This document shows, in pieces, positions 34,719-46,286 of a stretch of 64,000 nt of DNA; position 1 is the first letter of the stretch; each line of letters opens with the position of its first letter. A program made the position numbers and the translations under genes. Under the pieces are notes generated by a model that worked only from the letters and a program-made list of their open reading frames with translations, was not told where the DNA came from and did not search any database. Location: contig WPIO01000142.1 in the NCBI GenBank assembly GCA_009760855.2, positions 207,501 through 271,500 on the forward strand. Reading direction: 5' to 3'. Origin of the DNA: Cristatella mucedo (taxonomy: Eukaryota > Bryozoa > Phylactolaemata > Cristatellidae).

Positions 34719-35299
34719 ACATTTGCATACGTTTTTTTATCTTCTACAATTGTCATCAGAAAGCCAGGAAAAATGCTGAGAATCTTTGGCAGGTGCTGGC
34801 TGCATTTGAGTGGTTCAATTTCTTGCACGATGCAACATCCCATGGTAAATTGACCCGGGAGTGCGAAAGTGCACGTATCGACCGTAGCCAGCAAATTCAA
34901 TACACGTGCCATTCACATCGCTTCGATCTTGCTAAGCAATTTATAGAGGGTGTTTTACTTGCCCAGTTCCTCTCCTGCGACGGCATCCCCCCACGTTTCA
35001 AAATTCGATAGATCGGCAGGCTGTAAGCTTTTGATCTTCAAGTCAAGCCAAAAGCCAGTGCAGAAAGCCTTTTTAAAGCTGAGGGAAGCGAGCGTTCATC
35101 CGTGGAAAGTGTTCATCTGAGGAAGTGAGCATCCGTTTGCTAGCATCGTGCATGCTGCAGCCGCTCCGGAGCAGAAGTGCTTCCCGTGAAACCTAGCGGG
35201 GTCGTAAACGTAACGGGCGAAAGAGCTGGCAGGCAGTTGCTTGACCCAATGCTGTAGAAACTAGCTACACCGCTGAAGGGCGAATGTACGCCCGATTGC

Positions 35300-35445
35300 A
35301 CAAGCGCCTGTGGGCCTTCTTGACCTAGGAACCTTATGACCGTGGGTGTCAGTCATGCAGCAAGCAATCCTTCATTGCCCACAGCAAACGGGGAGCAATT
35401 GACGTCAACGCTTATCTGCTGCCATGTAAATGAGGCCATTGAATG
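35300..35445 (+). mobile_element. SINE family 2, diverged copy
   Basis: CTAGGAACCTTATGACCGTG, AGCAAGCAATCCTTCATTGC and CTTATCTGCTGCCATGTAAA, then TGAGGCC follow the family order. The B box is degraded. Confidence 0.6.
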
Positions 35446-35969
35446 AATCAGCCAGCTGGCCGTGGTCGCTTTTACTTTACATGCCCTTACTCGATAGGAT
35501 CCACAGCTAATACGAGTTTTGCTGATCTAACGCTATTCATTCGAATGTCTCTGATAGGAATGGCTTAATTAACGCCGATCGATTGAAAGTTAATTAGGTG
35601 TGTCGTGCTCAAGTGTTGATGTAAAGACGAGTGGCCTCACAGCCAGCTTTTTTGGACGATGCAAAGACAAAATTAGAGGCTACGAATGTACAGTATTCCA
35701 ATTGCTAGCTTGGATGGACTGCAGCAGTAAATCCTCCACGTCGAAACAAGGACGACGGATACGAAGTCTGGAGGGCTAGGAGCTCTTCATCGATTGAAAG
35801 CTCCGCGGAATGTGTGACATTTATGTACAACTGGAGGTCGAAGGATGGACGCTCCTGCGTGACGTTAATGGGGGGGATGGGTAGGGCTCTCTGATTGGGT
35901 CGATGCCGATTGCGAAGAGACTAGGAAAACGACGATGTGCTAGCAGCAGCTCGCAGCGAGTCGCATCGG

Positions 35970-36013
35970 CTCCAGCCCTCCTCCTTAGAAGGAACGCTTG
36001 AGGAGGGCTGGAG
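35970..36013. repeat. 14-bp perfect inverted repeat, 16-nt loop
   Basis: CTCCAGCCCTCCTC at 35970-35983 and GAGGAGGGCTGGAG at 36000-36013. Confidence 0.95.
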
Positions 36014-36159
36014 TCTGCACGTTAATCATCTGGCTACCGTGCCTCGAACGTAGTCCTGAGAAGTGAGGAGGAGGAGGCTAAATCCCTTCCGCATCTACTA
36101 GCCAATCAACCCTGCCCCTCTTCTTCAGACCGAAGTAAGGGGGCCAGACTGCATCCGTG

Positions 36160-36162
<3 letters not shown>

Positions 36163-36200
<38 letters not shown>

Positions 36201-36530
36201 TAATACACTTGATAAAGCGTCATCGGAGAACTCAATCTCTTACTAGGCGCTTTATATTTGCTGCAAAGGAAACACGATCGAATGGTGAGTGGTATCATGC
36301 TTGATAAACAACAAGAATAAAATGGTTAGGGGTGACGTGCACACGGTCCGCATACAAGTGTGGTTAGTGTCAGCATGCATAAAGGACGAATTACAGGGAC
36401 CCACTAAATGCTGTCACAAATAGGGGCGTTTTTATTTATTTTTTAATGTGGTCAAGTCAGGGGGTGTCGTGACGGAAGTCGGAAGTGAGTTTCAGGCTTT
36501 GGGAGCATGCGAACTAAATTCGCGGGTGGT
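36163..36530 (-). mobile_element. LINE-A, 5'-truncated copy
   Basis: TAATAATAA tail, TTGATAAAGCGTCATCGGAG, then reversed C-terminal coding region like 34052-34450. Confidence 0.88.
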
Positions 36531-38125
36531 AAGATTAACCGCATTCTTTCACTTCCGATTTAGCGAGTTCTAAAGCTCAGCTGCATATGCCAGATCAAGT
36601 CCCGCCCTTCACCCAAACCCTTAGGGTGGCTTTGGCCCTCTTCCCCATTCTATATTTATACCACACGCTGTCTGATGTATCGGGCTTCGCATTCCACTGG
36701 CAGCTCAACTGAATGTATAGCTGTTTTACCAGTCTTGACCGCTCACCAGCTATATTCTTGATCGGTCGCCAGACCTGCAGCTGATACTACCGCACTCTAG
36801 CAGCGGTTCCCGGACTCAAGTCCTTCACGATAAACACAACGATTGGAACGGGTGCTCACCCTTGCAGACTTACGACACCCACTGGCAGTGGCGGAGCAAG
36901 GATTTTCGTCTGGAGAGGGCAAGACCTACAACATTTGTACATAGATAGAGAAAGACCTACACTGCTTTCGTGTTGGTAGTGCAACACCCCAATTATTGAA
37001 AACTTACAGCGAAAAATCGCAAGAGCTTATTCGACGCAAATTCTGCGGTTGTCCATTGAGTGTGGGATTAAGCCATAATTTCGTCGTCGGTGACGGGGAC
37101 ACGTGAATAGGAGGAGGCGGCTCAGGTCTCTGTACCCAATCTTGGGGGGGGGGCAAATACCAACCTGGCTTCGCAGCTGTCCACAGCCACGTGCCTCGCT
37201 CTCATGCAATCCACTGCAATCGACCGCATTCCCAGGTCAATCAGCCTCAATCCACCACAATCAACTGCAGCGGATTGCTCGAAAACGCTCGCGAAATGGC
37301 TAAAAATTGTGCGGGCGCACTTGAAATGCAGCGCAGTTGTGCAATATGTGCAATCCAAATTTGAGCTTCGCCTCGCCGACTTCTGGTGGATTTTCGGCGG
37401 CGGCGGCAGGTTGCGGCAGAGCGGATGCGTTTCGGAGCGTCTTGGCAGTCCGTGGAAGCATGAAATTCGGTGGCCACTTTGTACTGAGGGTACACTGTAA
37501 TATGCACTAGACTATTTACTCGAAACTCGCAGCGAAGATTTATACTCAACTTTTTTGCTTACATAGAGTGAATTGGGGTAATTCGTTGCACCCGGCTGGG
37601 GGTTGCCGTAGGATTTCCGCTCGGGCTGCGAAAGTTCGGTTCTGACCCGAAGACGTGAGGGTGAGGCGAGCTAGAGCTGCCACGCCCCCAGTCACCCACC
37701 ATCCACTGGGAAGGTAAGGCGTAAACAAACCCGACAATAGCACAGATAGTTGGATTATACAGGGCTATTATTATACCCCAGTGGATATTTTTGGGCTAAA
37801 GCCAAGAAGTATGCGTTCCGGTGAAGTCCTTGGGACAGTGCAGCCCGCGATCCCCCCATCATGGCGCTCATGCTGCCTAGCAACTCCTCGGCCGGTCGGT
37901 CCGAGCAAGATCAGCTAGTGCGTCCGACGCGCCTCCCGCCAGCCACTGTAGGAAAGCAGTTTCGGCAAGTGGTAAACAACCAGTTGGTCTTCGGACGAGC
38001 TGCCGGCGGGGATCCAGGGTGATAGGGGTGAGAACATAATGCAGCTGGTATCGGCTGACAGGAAGTTAATTATAACATAGACTTCAATGAGAATTAATGT
38101 GTGGTGCACAAACCGGCCTTACAGC
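36531..38125. other. intergenic, no gene seen
   Basis: Short frames only. Repeated GATTG/CAATC words at 37195-37270 (CAATCCACTGCAATCGACCG, then CAATCAGCCTCAATCCACCA) suggest a small degenerate repeat. Confidence 0.5.
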
Positions 38126-38129
38126 GAAG

Positions 38130-38268
38130 CGCTGGCTGGCCCAGTAATTAAGATGCTCACCCCGAACTAGGTCTGGCCGAGGCCGTGGGCTCGAGCCCCA
38201 TGGCATATGTGAAGCACCTCAATAGAGATTAAGTTCTCTTAGGGCGCTGTACAAATTAATTGTATATA
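38130..38268 (+). mobile_element. SINE family 1, copy 3
   Basis: TGGCCCAGTAATTAAGATGC (A-box side), GGGCTCGAGCCCC (B box) and a tail GAGATTAAGTTCTCTTAGGG then CGCTGTACAAA, with a TA run. Confidence 0.88.
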
Positions 38269-38314
38269 TATATATAATTTGATTAAATTAATTTAAATTT
38301 GAATTTAATTAAAG

Positions 38315-38338
38315 ACTTCTCGGGCTAGCTAGTTTAGC

Positions 38339-38387
<49 letters not shown>

Positions 38388-38400
38388 TATCCCGAGAAGT
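38315..38400. repeat. 10-bp inverted repeat flanking a TA tract
   Basis: ACTTCTCGGG at 38315-38324 and CCCGAGAAGT at 38391-38400 enclose a (TA)n of about 50 bases. The TA run is itself self-complementary, so the whole may extrude as a cruciform. Confidence 0.9.
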
Positions 38401-39038
38401 ATTGCGCTATGGAGAACTAAGTGCAAACGATTGTATTCTTTCAGAAAGCCTAGCTTTCCTCAATGGCTATAACACAAGTAATGCAAACTAGTAGCTGAGC
38501 AGTGCTCGTTCATTCATTTTCGGTAGGCACACAGTGCGCCTTCAATGGCGACCGTCAAGTGCCCCACCTAATAATTGGCAAGTGCCCACGAATTGTAGGC
38601 ACGATTATTGGAAAAATGCTCGCTTAGACAAATAGAAACCAATGTAAACCAGAGTCACTTATCTAAAAAAGGATAATTCCGGTAAATTTGTCAACAACTT
38701 TCTCTCTAAAGATTTAAATGCCGGATTCTGGCACCTTCGAGGAAATGTGGTGAACACTGTATACAGTGATCGGGCAAGCGCGAAAATTAGTAGAAGACAT
38801 GAAATATACCAAGTCTTCAGCGTTGAATCCTGGCTATTTAAAAGCCTGGTGTCTTTCACTCACTGCTGAAGATACTACCCGAATTTAGCTTTATTTTCTT
38901 ATGCTACAAGACACACACTGCCTGTGGACTCGCTTAGCTGAGTCAGAGCTGACAACGCTGCGCCATCTTGCCGCGTGACGGGCGGATGCACCATCTTGCC
39001 GCGTGACGGAAGTGCGGACTTTCTCTCTTTAATAAGTG
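38401..39038. other. no gene seen; 30-bp duplication near 38960-39010
   Basis: CCATCTTGCCGCGTGACGG occurs twice, 30 bases apart. Otherwise unrecognised. Confidence 0.6.
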
Positions 39039-39043
39039 GACAT

Positions 39044-39183
39044 TGTGGTAACAGAGCTATTGGGCGGAGCCACAACAACGTGACCAATCAGGAGAGGCCT
39101 CGCTCACGGTGCGGTCCTGGAGCGGACATAAGATGGTTGCCAATAAACGTGGTCTGTTCGTTGTGCTGCGTCTTATCATTACA
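39044..39183 (+). repeat. 5' LTR (140 bp)
   Basis: TGTGGTAACAGAGC to TCATTACA. It contains a CCAAT-like GACCAATCAGG and an AATAAA. It differs from the 3' LTR at seven positions by eye. Confidence 0.95.
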
Positions 39184-39812
39184 TGGTGGCAGCGGTGAAG
39201 TTAAAGGGTTTCGCCCTGAAAATCAAAGAGACGGCCAAGTGTAACCCTCCAGCGGAATTCACATTTGATGAGCCGGCGTTGTGGACGGCTTGGAGAAATC
39301 GTTTTCGCCATTATGTGACGGCAACGAAGTTGACGGCGGAGGAACAGGACGTACAGATAAGTACACTCTTGTACGCCATGGGGGTGCAAGCTGAAGCGAT
39401 TTTCGACACCTTTACCTATGAGGTCGACCAAATAAAGACATTGGATCTCATCTTGGGCAAGTTTGATAATTATTTCATACCGCGAAGGAATATTATCCAC
39501 GATCGGGCTATGTTCAGCCGCCGCTCTCAACATCCGGGGGAATCTGCCGAGGCATTCGTACGCGCACTTCTTGATTTAGCTTCGTACTGCGAATACGGTG
39601 CGATGAAATATGAGTTGGTCCGAGATTGCCTGGCTGTGGGCTTGTCCGACCTTAAACTTTCAGAAGCCCTGCAACTAATCCCCGACCTTACATTTACTGT
39701 GGCAGTACAAAAGACGCGTCAGACGGAGACGGTAAAATCACAGCTGAGTCTGCAGCACCCGGTTTCAGTTGTCTCTGAGGTTCGTCGGCGACCAGTCCGC
39801 CGACTGTCCTGA
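39183..39812 (+). pseudogene. gag (capsid part) of the Gypsy element
   Basis: 210 codons from ATG at 39183, whose A is the last base of the LTR. It reads as a retrotransposon gag of the type with PAEFTFDEPALWTAWRNRF at the start and a capsid-like ESAEAFVRALLDLASYCEYG region. The frame is lost near 39790; the nucleocapsid continues in another frame, either by a programmed shift or by mutation. It would form the particle shell and bind element RNA. Confidence 0.85.
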
Positions 39813-40629
39813 GCCCTGCGTCTTTGAGGCTAGCAGCCGCACAGACCGTAGGAGAGTTAAGCTTTTCGATGACGTAAAAGAAGCTAACAGCTACCGGAAC
39901 TGTAACTCGGCTCACACTTCTGGACACTGCCCAGCGCGAGACCGCCATTGCAATACCTGTGGGAAGGTAGGCCACTATGGAGTGCGGTGCAAATCACGCA
40001 GAAAACCCGATGCTAAAATAAGAGAGGTCGCGGCTGAATCCGACGGTGAGAACTACACCGTGGATACCGTCACAAAGCCTGTAGCGGTGGAGTGCCAGTC
40101 GGCAAGGGCATCGTCACCCTGGCAAGTGAATTTGTTTGGGTATGGAATGACCATTCCGTTTAAAATAGATAGTGGCGCTGACATTACCGTCATTACGGAA
40201 GATAAGTATGGTCGACTGCTACGACCACCTCGTCTCGAGCCTACAGCAGCAAAACTACTCAGCGTCGGCAACCGCCTGGCTTGTAAGGGTACCTTCAAAG
40301 CGAGGTTAAAGCGGAAAGGAACGATTTATCTTCTGCCAGTCTACGTAGTCGCTGGAACAAGAAATAATCTCCTCAGCCGACAAGCTTCTCTGTGCACGGG
40401 ACTGATTAAACTCAGTGTAGAGGAGACTATTCTTCGAGACCCGGTATTTGGAGAGATCGGATTGATGCGATGCCAGCCGGTGAAAATTCATCTCAAACCT
40501 GATGTGGAACCATACTGCGTACACACAGCCCGCCGCCTACCCAGACGGCTGTTCCCTTTGGTAAAGGACGAACTTCTGCGAATGGAGAAGAACGGCATCG
40601 TGGAACGTGTATCGAAGCCAACCGAGTAG
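39813..40629 (+). pseudogene. gag zinc knuckle, protease and start of pol
   Basis: Open frame in a different phase from the capsid. CNTCGKVGHYGVRC (39949-39990) is a CX2CX4HX4C knuckle, preceded by a degraded one (CNSAHTSGHC). FKIDSGADITVI (about 40160-40195) holds the DSG of an aspartic protease. The frame ends at a TAG (40627-40629) just before the reverse transcriptase core. Confidence 0.88.
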
Positions 40630-41762
40630 TGCTCCCCAATCGTACCGGTCCTGAAGCCCAACGGCAAAGTGCGCCTTTGTGTCGACTTGAAGCGCTTAAA
40701 TCAAGCAGTGGTTCGTGAAAGGTACGTGCTACCTACGCTTGATGAGATTTTGCCTCAGCTTGTTGGTGCTACAATGTTCTCAAAGTTGGACGCCTCTAGC
40801 GGATTTTGGGCTATTCCGTTGTCCCACGAGAGCACTCGCTTAACGACGTTTGTAACATCGTTTGGACGTTTTTGTTTTCGCCGGCTGCCCTTTAGCATAA
40901 CTAGCACGCCGGAGATCTTCAGCGACTGATGCATGACCTCTTGGGTGAGATCGAAGGTGTAGCCATTTATATGGACGATGTTTTGGTTTTTGGATCCACG
41001 GCGGCTGAGCATGACGATAGATTGTGTTGTGTTATTTCCAAAATTTCAAAGTCGGGCCTAAAGTTGAATAGAGACAAATGTATCTTCCGTCAGCCGACTT
41101 TGACGTTCTTATGGCATGTTATTGATGCCAGTGGCGTCCGGCCGTCAGACGACAAAATAGAAGCCATCCTCAACCTCCCTGATCCAACAAACATAGCCGA
41201 GCTAAAGAGATGCCTTGGTATGGTGAACTACCTCGGCCGGTTTGTGCCGAATCTGGCCACGATCTCAAAACCGCTAAATGACCTCCTCTCGTCTGACTCA
41301 GTATGGTACTGGGGGCATAGCCAGAAAAAAGCATTCCTGGAAGCTAAGTTGCTTTTAACAAAAGCACCAGTGTTGGCTTATTTTGACCCAAAAAAGTCGG
41401 TGATTGTCAGTGCCGATGCCAGTAGCTATGGTCTAGGTGCCGTTCTGCTGCAGTGCCGTGGATCGGGAGAGCAAGATGCGCGACCTGTCGCATTTGCATC
41501 CCGTACGTTGTCAGGCGCCGAAACGAGATACGCTCAGATCGAAAAAGAGTGCCTTGTGGCGGCGTGGGCGTGCGAGAAGTTCAGTCTGTTCCTTATTGGT
41601 CTATCTTCTTTCGAGCTTCGTACTGACCATAAACCACTTATACCGTTGCTTATGACTAAGGACCTTGACCAGGTTCCGATTAGATGCCAACGCCTATTGA
41701 TGCGAATAGTGCGTTTTAACCCTCACGCCGTGTATTGTATGTGCCTGGGAAGACCCTTGTGA
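40630..41762 (+). pseudogene. pol: reverse transcriptase and RNase H
   Basis: LCVDLKRLNQAV and FSKLDASSGFWAIPL (first catalytic Asp region) lie in the frame ending with TGA at about 40927-40929. IYMDDVLVFG (the catalytic box) follows in another frame from 40929. The thumb and RNase H follow: VIVSADASSYGLGAVLLQ, then AQIEKECLVAAWACEKF and LRTDHKPLIPLL. At least one stop and one frame shift split the enzyme. Confidence 0.9.
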
Positions 41763-43190
41763 TAGCTGATATATCGTCAAGAGCACCACTGCGTGGGAGT
41801 GAGGAACACGACCAAACCGAGGCCGTTTAACTCAATGTAGACACAGTTGTTTCTAAATCGCTTTCAGCAGCTCGCTTGAGCGAAGTTAAGCAGCCTACTG
41901 CTGACGACAGTGAGCTACAGGCTATCATAAAGTATACGCTGTCAGGGTAGCCTAAATTAAGCAAGGGCCTACCAGAAACCTTGAGGAAGTACTTCACCAT
42001 AAGTAACCATCTTTCTGTGTTAAATGGATTACTACTGTATGACGATCGCATATATATCCCTCAAAGCCTTCAGGCTTTTCTGTTGGAGCGGATCCACGAC
42101 GGCCACCATGGGCTGACCAAATGTAGGGACCGAGCAAGGTCATGTGTATACTGGCTGGGAATTATCCAAGACGTTAAGATATTTGTCGATTCGTGCAGCT
42201 TCTGTCAAAAGAACCAGTGGAGACAACTACATGAGCCACTCATCCCTACATTGCCCAGTGTTCCTTGGCAACAAGTCGCTGCCGATCTCTTCGAACACGA
42301 GGGACGACAGCGCCTGATTGTGATCGACTTTTACTCCAGATATATGGAAATCGCTCCATTATCTAAATCGACGACCAAAGAAGTTGTGGCCGAACTGTAG
42401 ACCATATTTTCTCGCTGGGGCATACCAGAGTCGTTGCAGTCTGACAACGGTCCACAATTTTCATCTAACGAATTTGGCGATTTCGCGAGACGATATGGGT
42501 TCAAACGTGTTACGACCAGCCCACATTTTCCACAAGCGAACGGAGAAGTGGAAAGAGTGGTGCAAACTGCCAAATCTATTGTGATGCAGCCTGATCCGTG
42601 CCTCGCATTAATGATACAGAGGTCGACGCCATGCACCTCTACAGGCTTCAGCCTGGCACAACTGATCATGGGACGGCAGATTAGGATGGCGTCGCCAGTG
42701 CTCCCTCGGCATGTCGAACCACAATGACCTGTAAAGGAAAAGGTGCAACTCAACGATGACCGCGCAAGGGAGCTTCAACAGCACTACCACGATCGCCGTC
42801 ATTCTGCTCGCCCACTTCCACCCCTTCAACCCGGCCAACCGGTATTGGTTCGGACTGATGGTGAAAACAGCTGGAGCACACATGCAACGGTGACAGCTCA
42901 AGCAACTACACCTCGGTCGTTTGTCGTGCAGACTGACAATGGCAGCACTCTTCGGTGGAACAGAAGGCATCTTCGACCGATTGACACCGATCCACAGGTC
43001 ACCAACAGTGAATATCCTGGCAGTTTCCTACATCTACCGATACCTACACCTGCAGTTCAAGATCAGTCTCCAAGTATTGCCGATGAGATGCACACCTCAC
43101 AAGGTCAAACGACAACAAGGTCTGGCAGGCTGGTAAAGCCAGTCCGAAGGCTCAATCTTTGAAAATGAGAGTTCCTATTTGGAGAGAAGG
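41763..43190 (+). pseudogene. pol: integrase and tail
   Basis: After a degraded stretch (41763-41980), a zinc-binding HHCC region (HDGHHGLTKCRD to SCSFCQKNQ) is followed by a catalytic core in two frames. VAADLFEHEG and VIDFYSRYMEIAPL precede a TAG at 42398. SDNGPQFSSNEFGDFA and HFPQANGEVERVVQTAKS follow, with the Asp and Glu of the DDE triad. A Pro/Arg-rich C-terminal part runs to about 43162. Confidence 0.88.
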
Positions 43191-43330
43191 TGTGATAGCA
43201 GAGCTTTCGGGCGGAGCCACAACAACGTGACCAATCAGGAGAGGCCTCACTCACTGTGCGGTCCTGGAGCCGACATAAGATGGTTGCCAATAAACGTGGT
43301 CTGTTCGTTGTGCTGCGTCTTATCATTACA
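43191..43330 (+). repeat. 3' LTR (140 bp)
   Basis: TGTGATAGCAGAGC to TCATTACA, with the same internal AATAAA as the 5' LTR. Confidence 0.95.
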
Positions 43331-43335
43331 GACAT

Positions 43336-44530
<1,195 letters not shown>

Positions 44531-44535
44531 TGTCT

Positions 44536-44564
44536 GTGTGTGTGTGTGCGTGCGTGCGTGTGTA

Positions 44565-44600
<36 letters not shown>
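44536..44600. repeat. (TG)n then (GA)n microsatellite
   Basis: TG with CG interruptions, then GAGAGAGAGAGAG. Confidence 0.95.
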
Positions 44601-44765
44601 CCCGGGGAATAGCCCCAAGTCGGAAAATATCGCTGAGTCTGGTAATATTCCTGGTCTGGAAATATCCCTAGTCGGGGAATATCCCAGAGTCGTGTATAAT
44701 CCGTATCGGTGTAACGGGCCAGAGTATACTCCACCCTGAGTATACCCCACCCAGAGTACACCCGG
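44601..44765. repeat. degenerate 17-20 bp tandem repeat
   Basis: Five or six loose copies of a unit like GGAATATCCCnAGTCGG (GGAATAGCCCCAAGTCGG, AATATCGCTGAGTCTGG, AATATTCCTGGTCTGG, AATATCCCTAGTCGGGG, AATATCCCAGAGTCG). They are followed by GAGTATAC(C/T)CCACCC units (44730-44760). Confidence 0.75.
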
Positions 44766-45374
44766 GGTTAAAACGACCTAGGCCACTTTTTGCCCAGGTT
44801 GTAAAATAGGTTAAGACAAACTATACCCCTCCAGGCCAGAATATATTCTGTCTGAAAGATGACGTGGAGCACGACATTTTTTAAATATAACTATCTCTTT
44901 TAATTATTATTGATTGTTCCGCGGCAACTATCCAAACAGAGAATATTCGCAAACAATTTCCGATGATATCCGACAAAGACCTTACGCCGATGTCTACAAA
45001 GCAAATAACTGAAAGTGAGGTTTTCAATTTGATAAATTATAGCAGTTTTCAGAAGCAGATGAAGCTGTGGTAACAGGCTAGAGCGCCTGCAAAAAGAAGA
45101 CGCTGAAGGTCTCCGAGACTCCACAGAATCCGAGATGCGAATGAGCGAAAATAACGATCTCCTACAGTCTTCAGTTTAAAGAGTGGGACCTTCAGGGTCG
45201 GAGAATCAGGTGATCTCAAAACACGACCAGGTCACTGTCAATTAATAGCTCAGATAGGCAGGAGAGCGCTAAGCCATTGCGTGTTTTGTAATGTAAGTGT
45301 AGGAATTTTCAGTTCTGCTTCTCAATCGGTATCCAGTCAGGTTGTTTATGAAGGGACGCGACATGGCACGATCG
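44766..45374. other. intergenic, no gene seen
   Basis: Nothing recognised. Confidence 0.5.
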
Positions 45375-45379
45375 TAGAG

Positions 45380-45535
45380 CTTTGTAGACGTGATGGCACA
45401 CAAGGTAAGGTGGTTGCTTTCACGACCTCGGTCCCGAGGTCGTGGGTTCGATTCCTGCGGTGGGCGATCCTGTATCGCCACTGCAAGCGGTGGTGATAGC
45501 CGTCAAGGCTCTTCTGTCGCTATACAAAAAGAGGC
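45380..45535 (+). mobile_element. SINE family 2, copy with intact B box
   Basis: GAGGTCGTGGGTTCGATTCC (B box), GGCGATCCTGTATCGCC (body) and GCCGTCAAGGCTCTTCTGTC with GCTATACAAAAAGAGGCA (tail). Confidence 0.85.
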
Positions 45536-45549
45536 ATTTTAATCAGCTA

Positions 45550-45935
45550 GGATTTTTCTTTTAGACAAGTGGCTCTTCCTTGTTCGTGGCAAGCTGAAAT
45601 CGAAGCAATTAAGAATGCATCGGCTCGAGGCGGTCCTGCGACATAGCAATCGTACCAACGATCGACACACTGAGGTCATAGCAGCAGACAGCCAGAGGCC
45701 GCTATCACTTACCTGCTCTTTAGACCATCTTATACTACTCTCCCATCCTACTGTTAACTTATACTCTAATCTACGCAACCTGCCGTCAAAAAGCGCAAGC
45801 TTACTGCCATCGTTAACAGCGCCACGAGCCTCATCGCTACTGGCTAGGGCGCCAACACAAAGACGTAGGTGTAAAAGCGAGTTCCACACCCTCGGCCCTA
45901 CTGAGCAGAAGGATCGTTGGCGGACGGTCTTCAAT
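45550..45935 (-). mobile_element. LINE C-terminal fragment, LINE-B-like
   Basis: The minus frame starts KTVRQRSFCSVGPRVWNSL, the conserved segment seen as KTVGDRSFSSAGPRLWNSL in LINE-B at 62.5 kb, and then diverges. A relative rather than the same subfamily. Confidence 0.65.
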
Positions 45936-45939
45936 TTGA

Positions 45940-46220
45940 AATAATGGACACTTATAACTCAATCAAGTCGACAAATACGAGCTGAAGCAAAAGACACGTT
46001 TGAAAACACCTGCGGTTACGTAGATTTAAAGCCAAACAATGAAAATCCCAAACAATTCTGATTTCGAGCGGCGATTCGGCAAGCGTCGATTCGTAAAAAA
46101 CAAGTCGACTCAATTGAGCGTTTTTGGAGGAACTATCCTACTTACCGTTACCTAGGGGTTGCGAGCTCGCTTGCTTGAACTAGACGAAGATACCAAGCAC
46201 AGATAAGGGATTTACTGAAC
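45940..46220. other. intergenic, no gene seen
   Basis: Nothing recognised. Confidence 0.5.
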
Positions 46221-46224
46221 TTCA

Positions 46225-46286
46225 GCATCTGTAAAGTTCCTAGAAAGAGATTCAATTCTTCACAATTTTATTATTATTATTATTAA
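46225..46286 (+). mobile_element. LINE-A 3' tail
   Basis: CATCTGTAAAGTTCCTAGAA, AGAGATTCAATTCTT, then an ATT run. The second arm of the outer stem is missing. Confidence 0.8.

Larger units (their letters stand above)
34720..36160. other. intergenic, no gene seen
   Basis: Apart from a SINE fragment and a hairpin listed separately, nothing is recognised. Confidence 0.5.
39044..43330 (+). mobile_element. Ty3/Gypsy LTR retrotransposon, complete but broken
   Basis: Two 140-bp LTRs bound an internal region with gag, protease, reverse transcriptase, RNase H and integrase in that order, which is the Ty3/Gypsy order. GACAT at 39039-39043 and 43331-43335 is a 5-bp target duplication made by integrase. 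The LTRs begin TG and end CA. TGGTGGCAGCGG directly after the 5' LTR is the position of a primer-binding site. In the family, gag forms particles and pol copies the RNA and inserts the DNA. Stops and frame changes at least at about 39790, 40627, 40928, 41760-41980 and 42398 show the copy is dead. No env is seen. Confidence 0.95.

Noticed and set aside
37100-37300. Degenerate CAATC repeat as a regulatory array
   Set aside because: Units are too irregular to claim a repeat or site array.
40630-43190. Domesticated integrase or gag gene
   Set aside because: Frames are interrupted by several stops and shifts and flanked by intact LTRs and a target duplication, so it is an ordinary dead retrotransposon.
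45415-45460. tRNA gene suggested by the GGTTCGATTCC B box
   Set aside because: Part of SINE family 2; no complete cloverleaf with acceptor stem. The same reasoning applies to all B boxes in the window.
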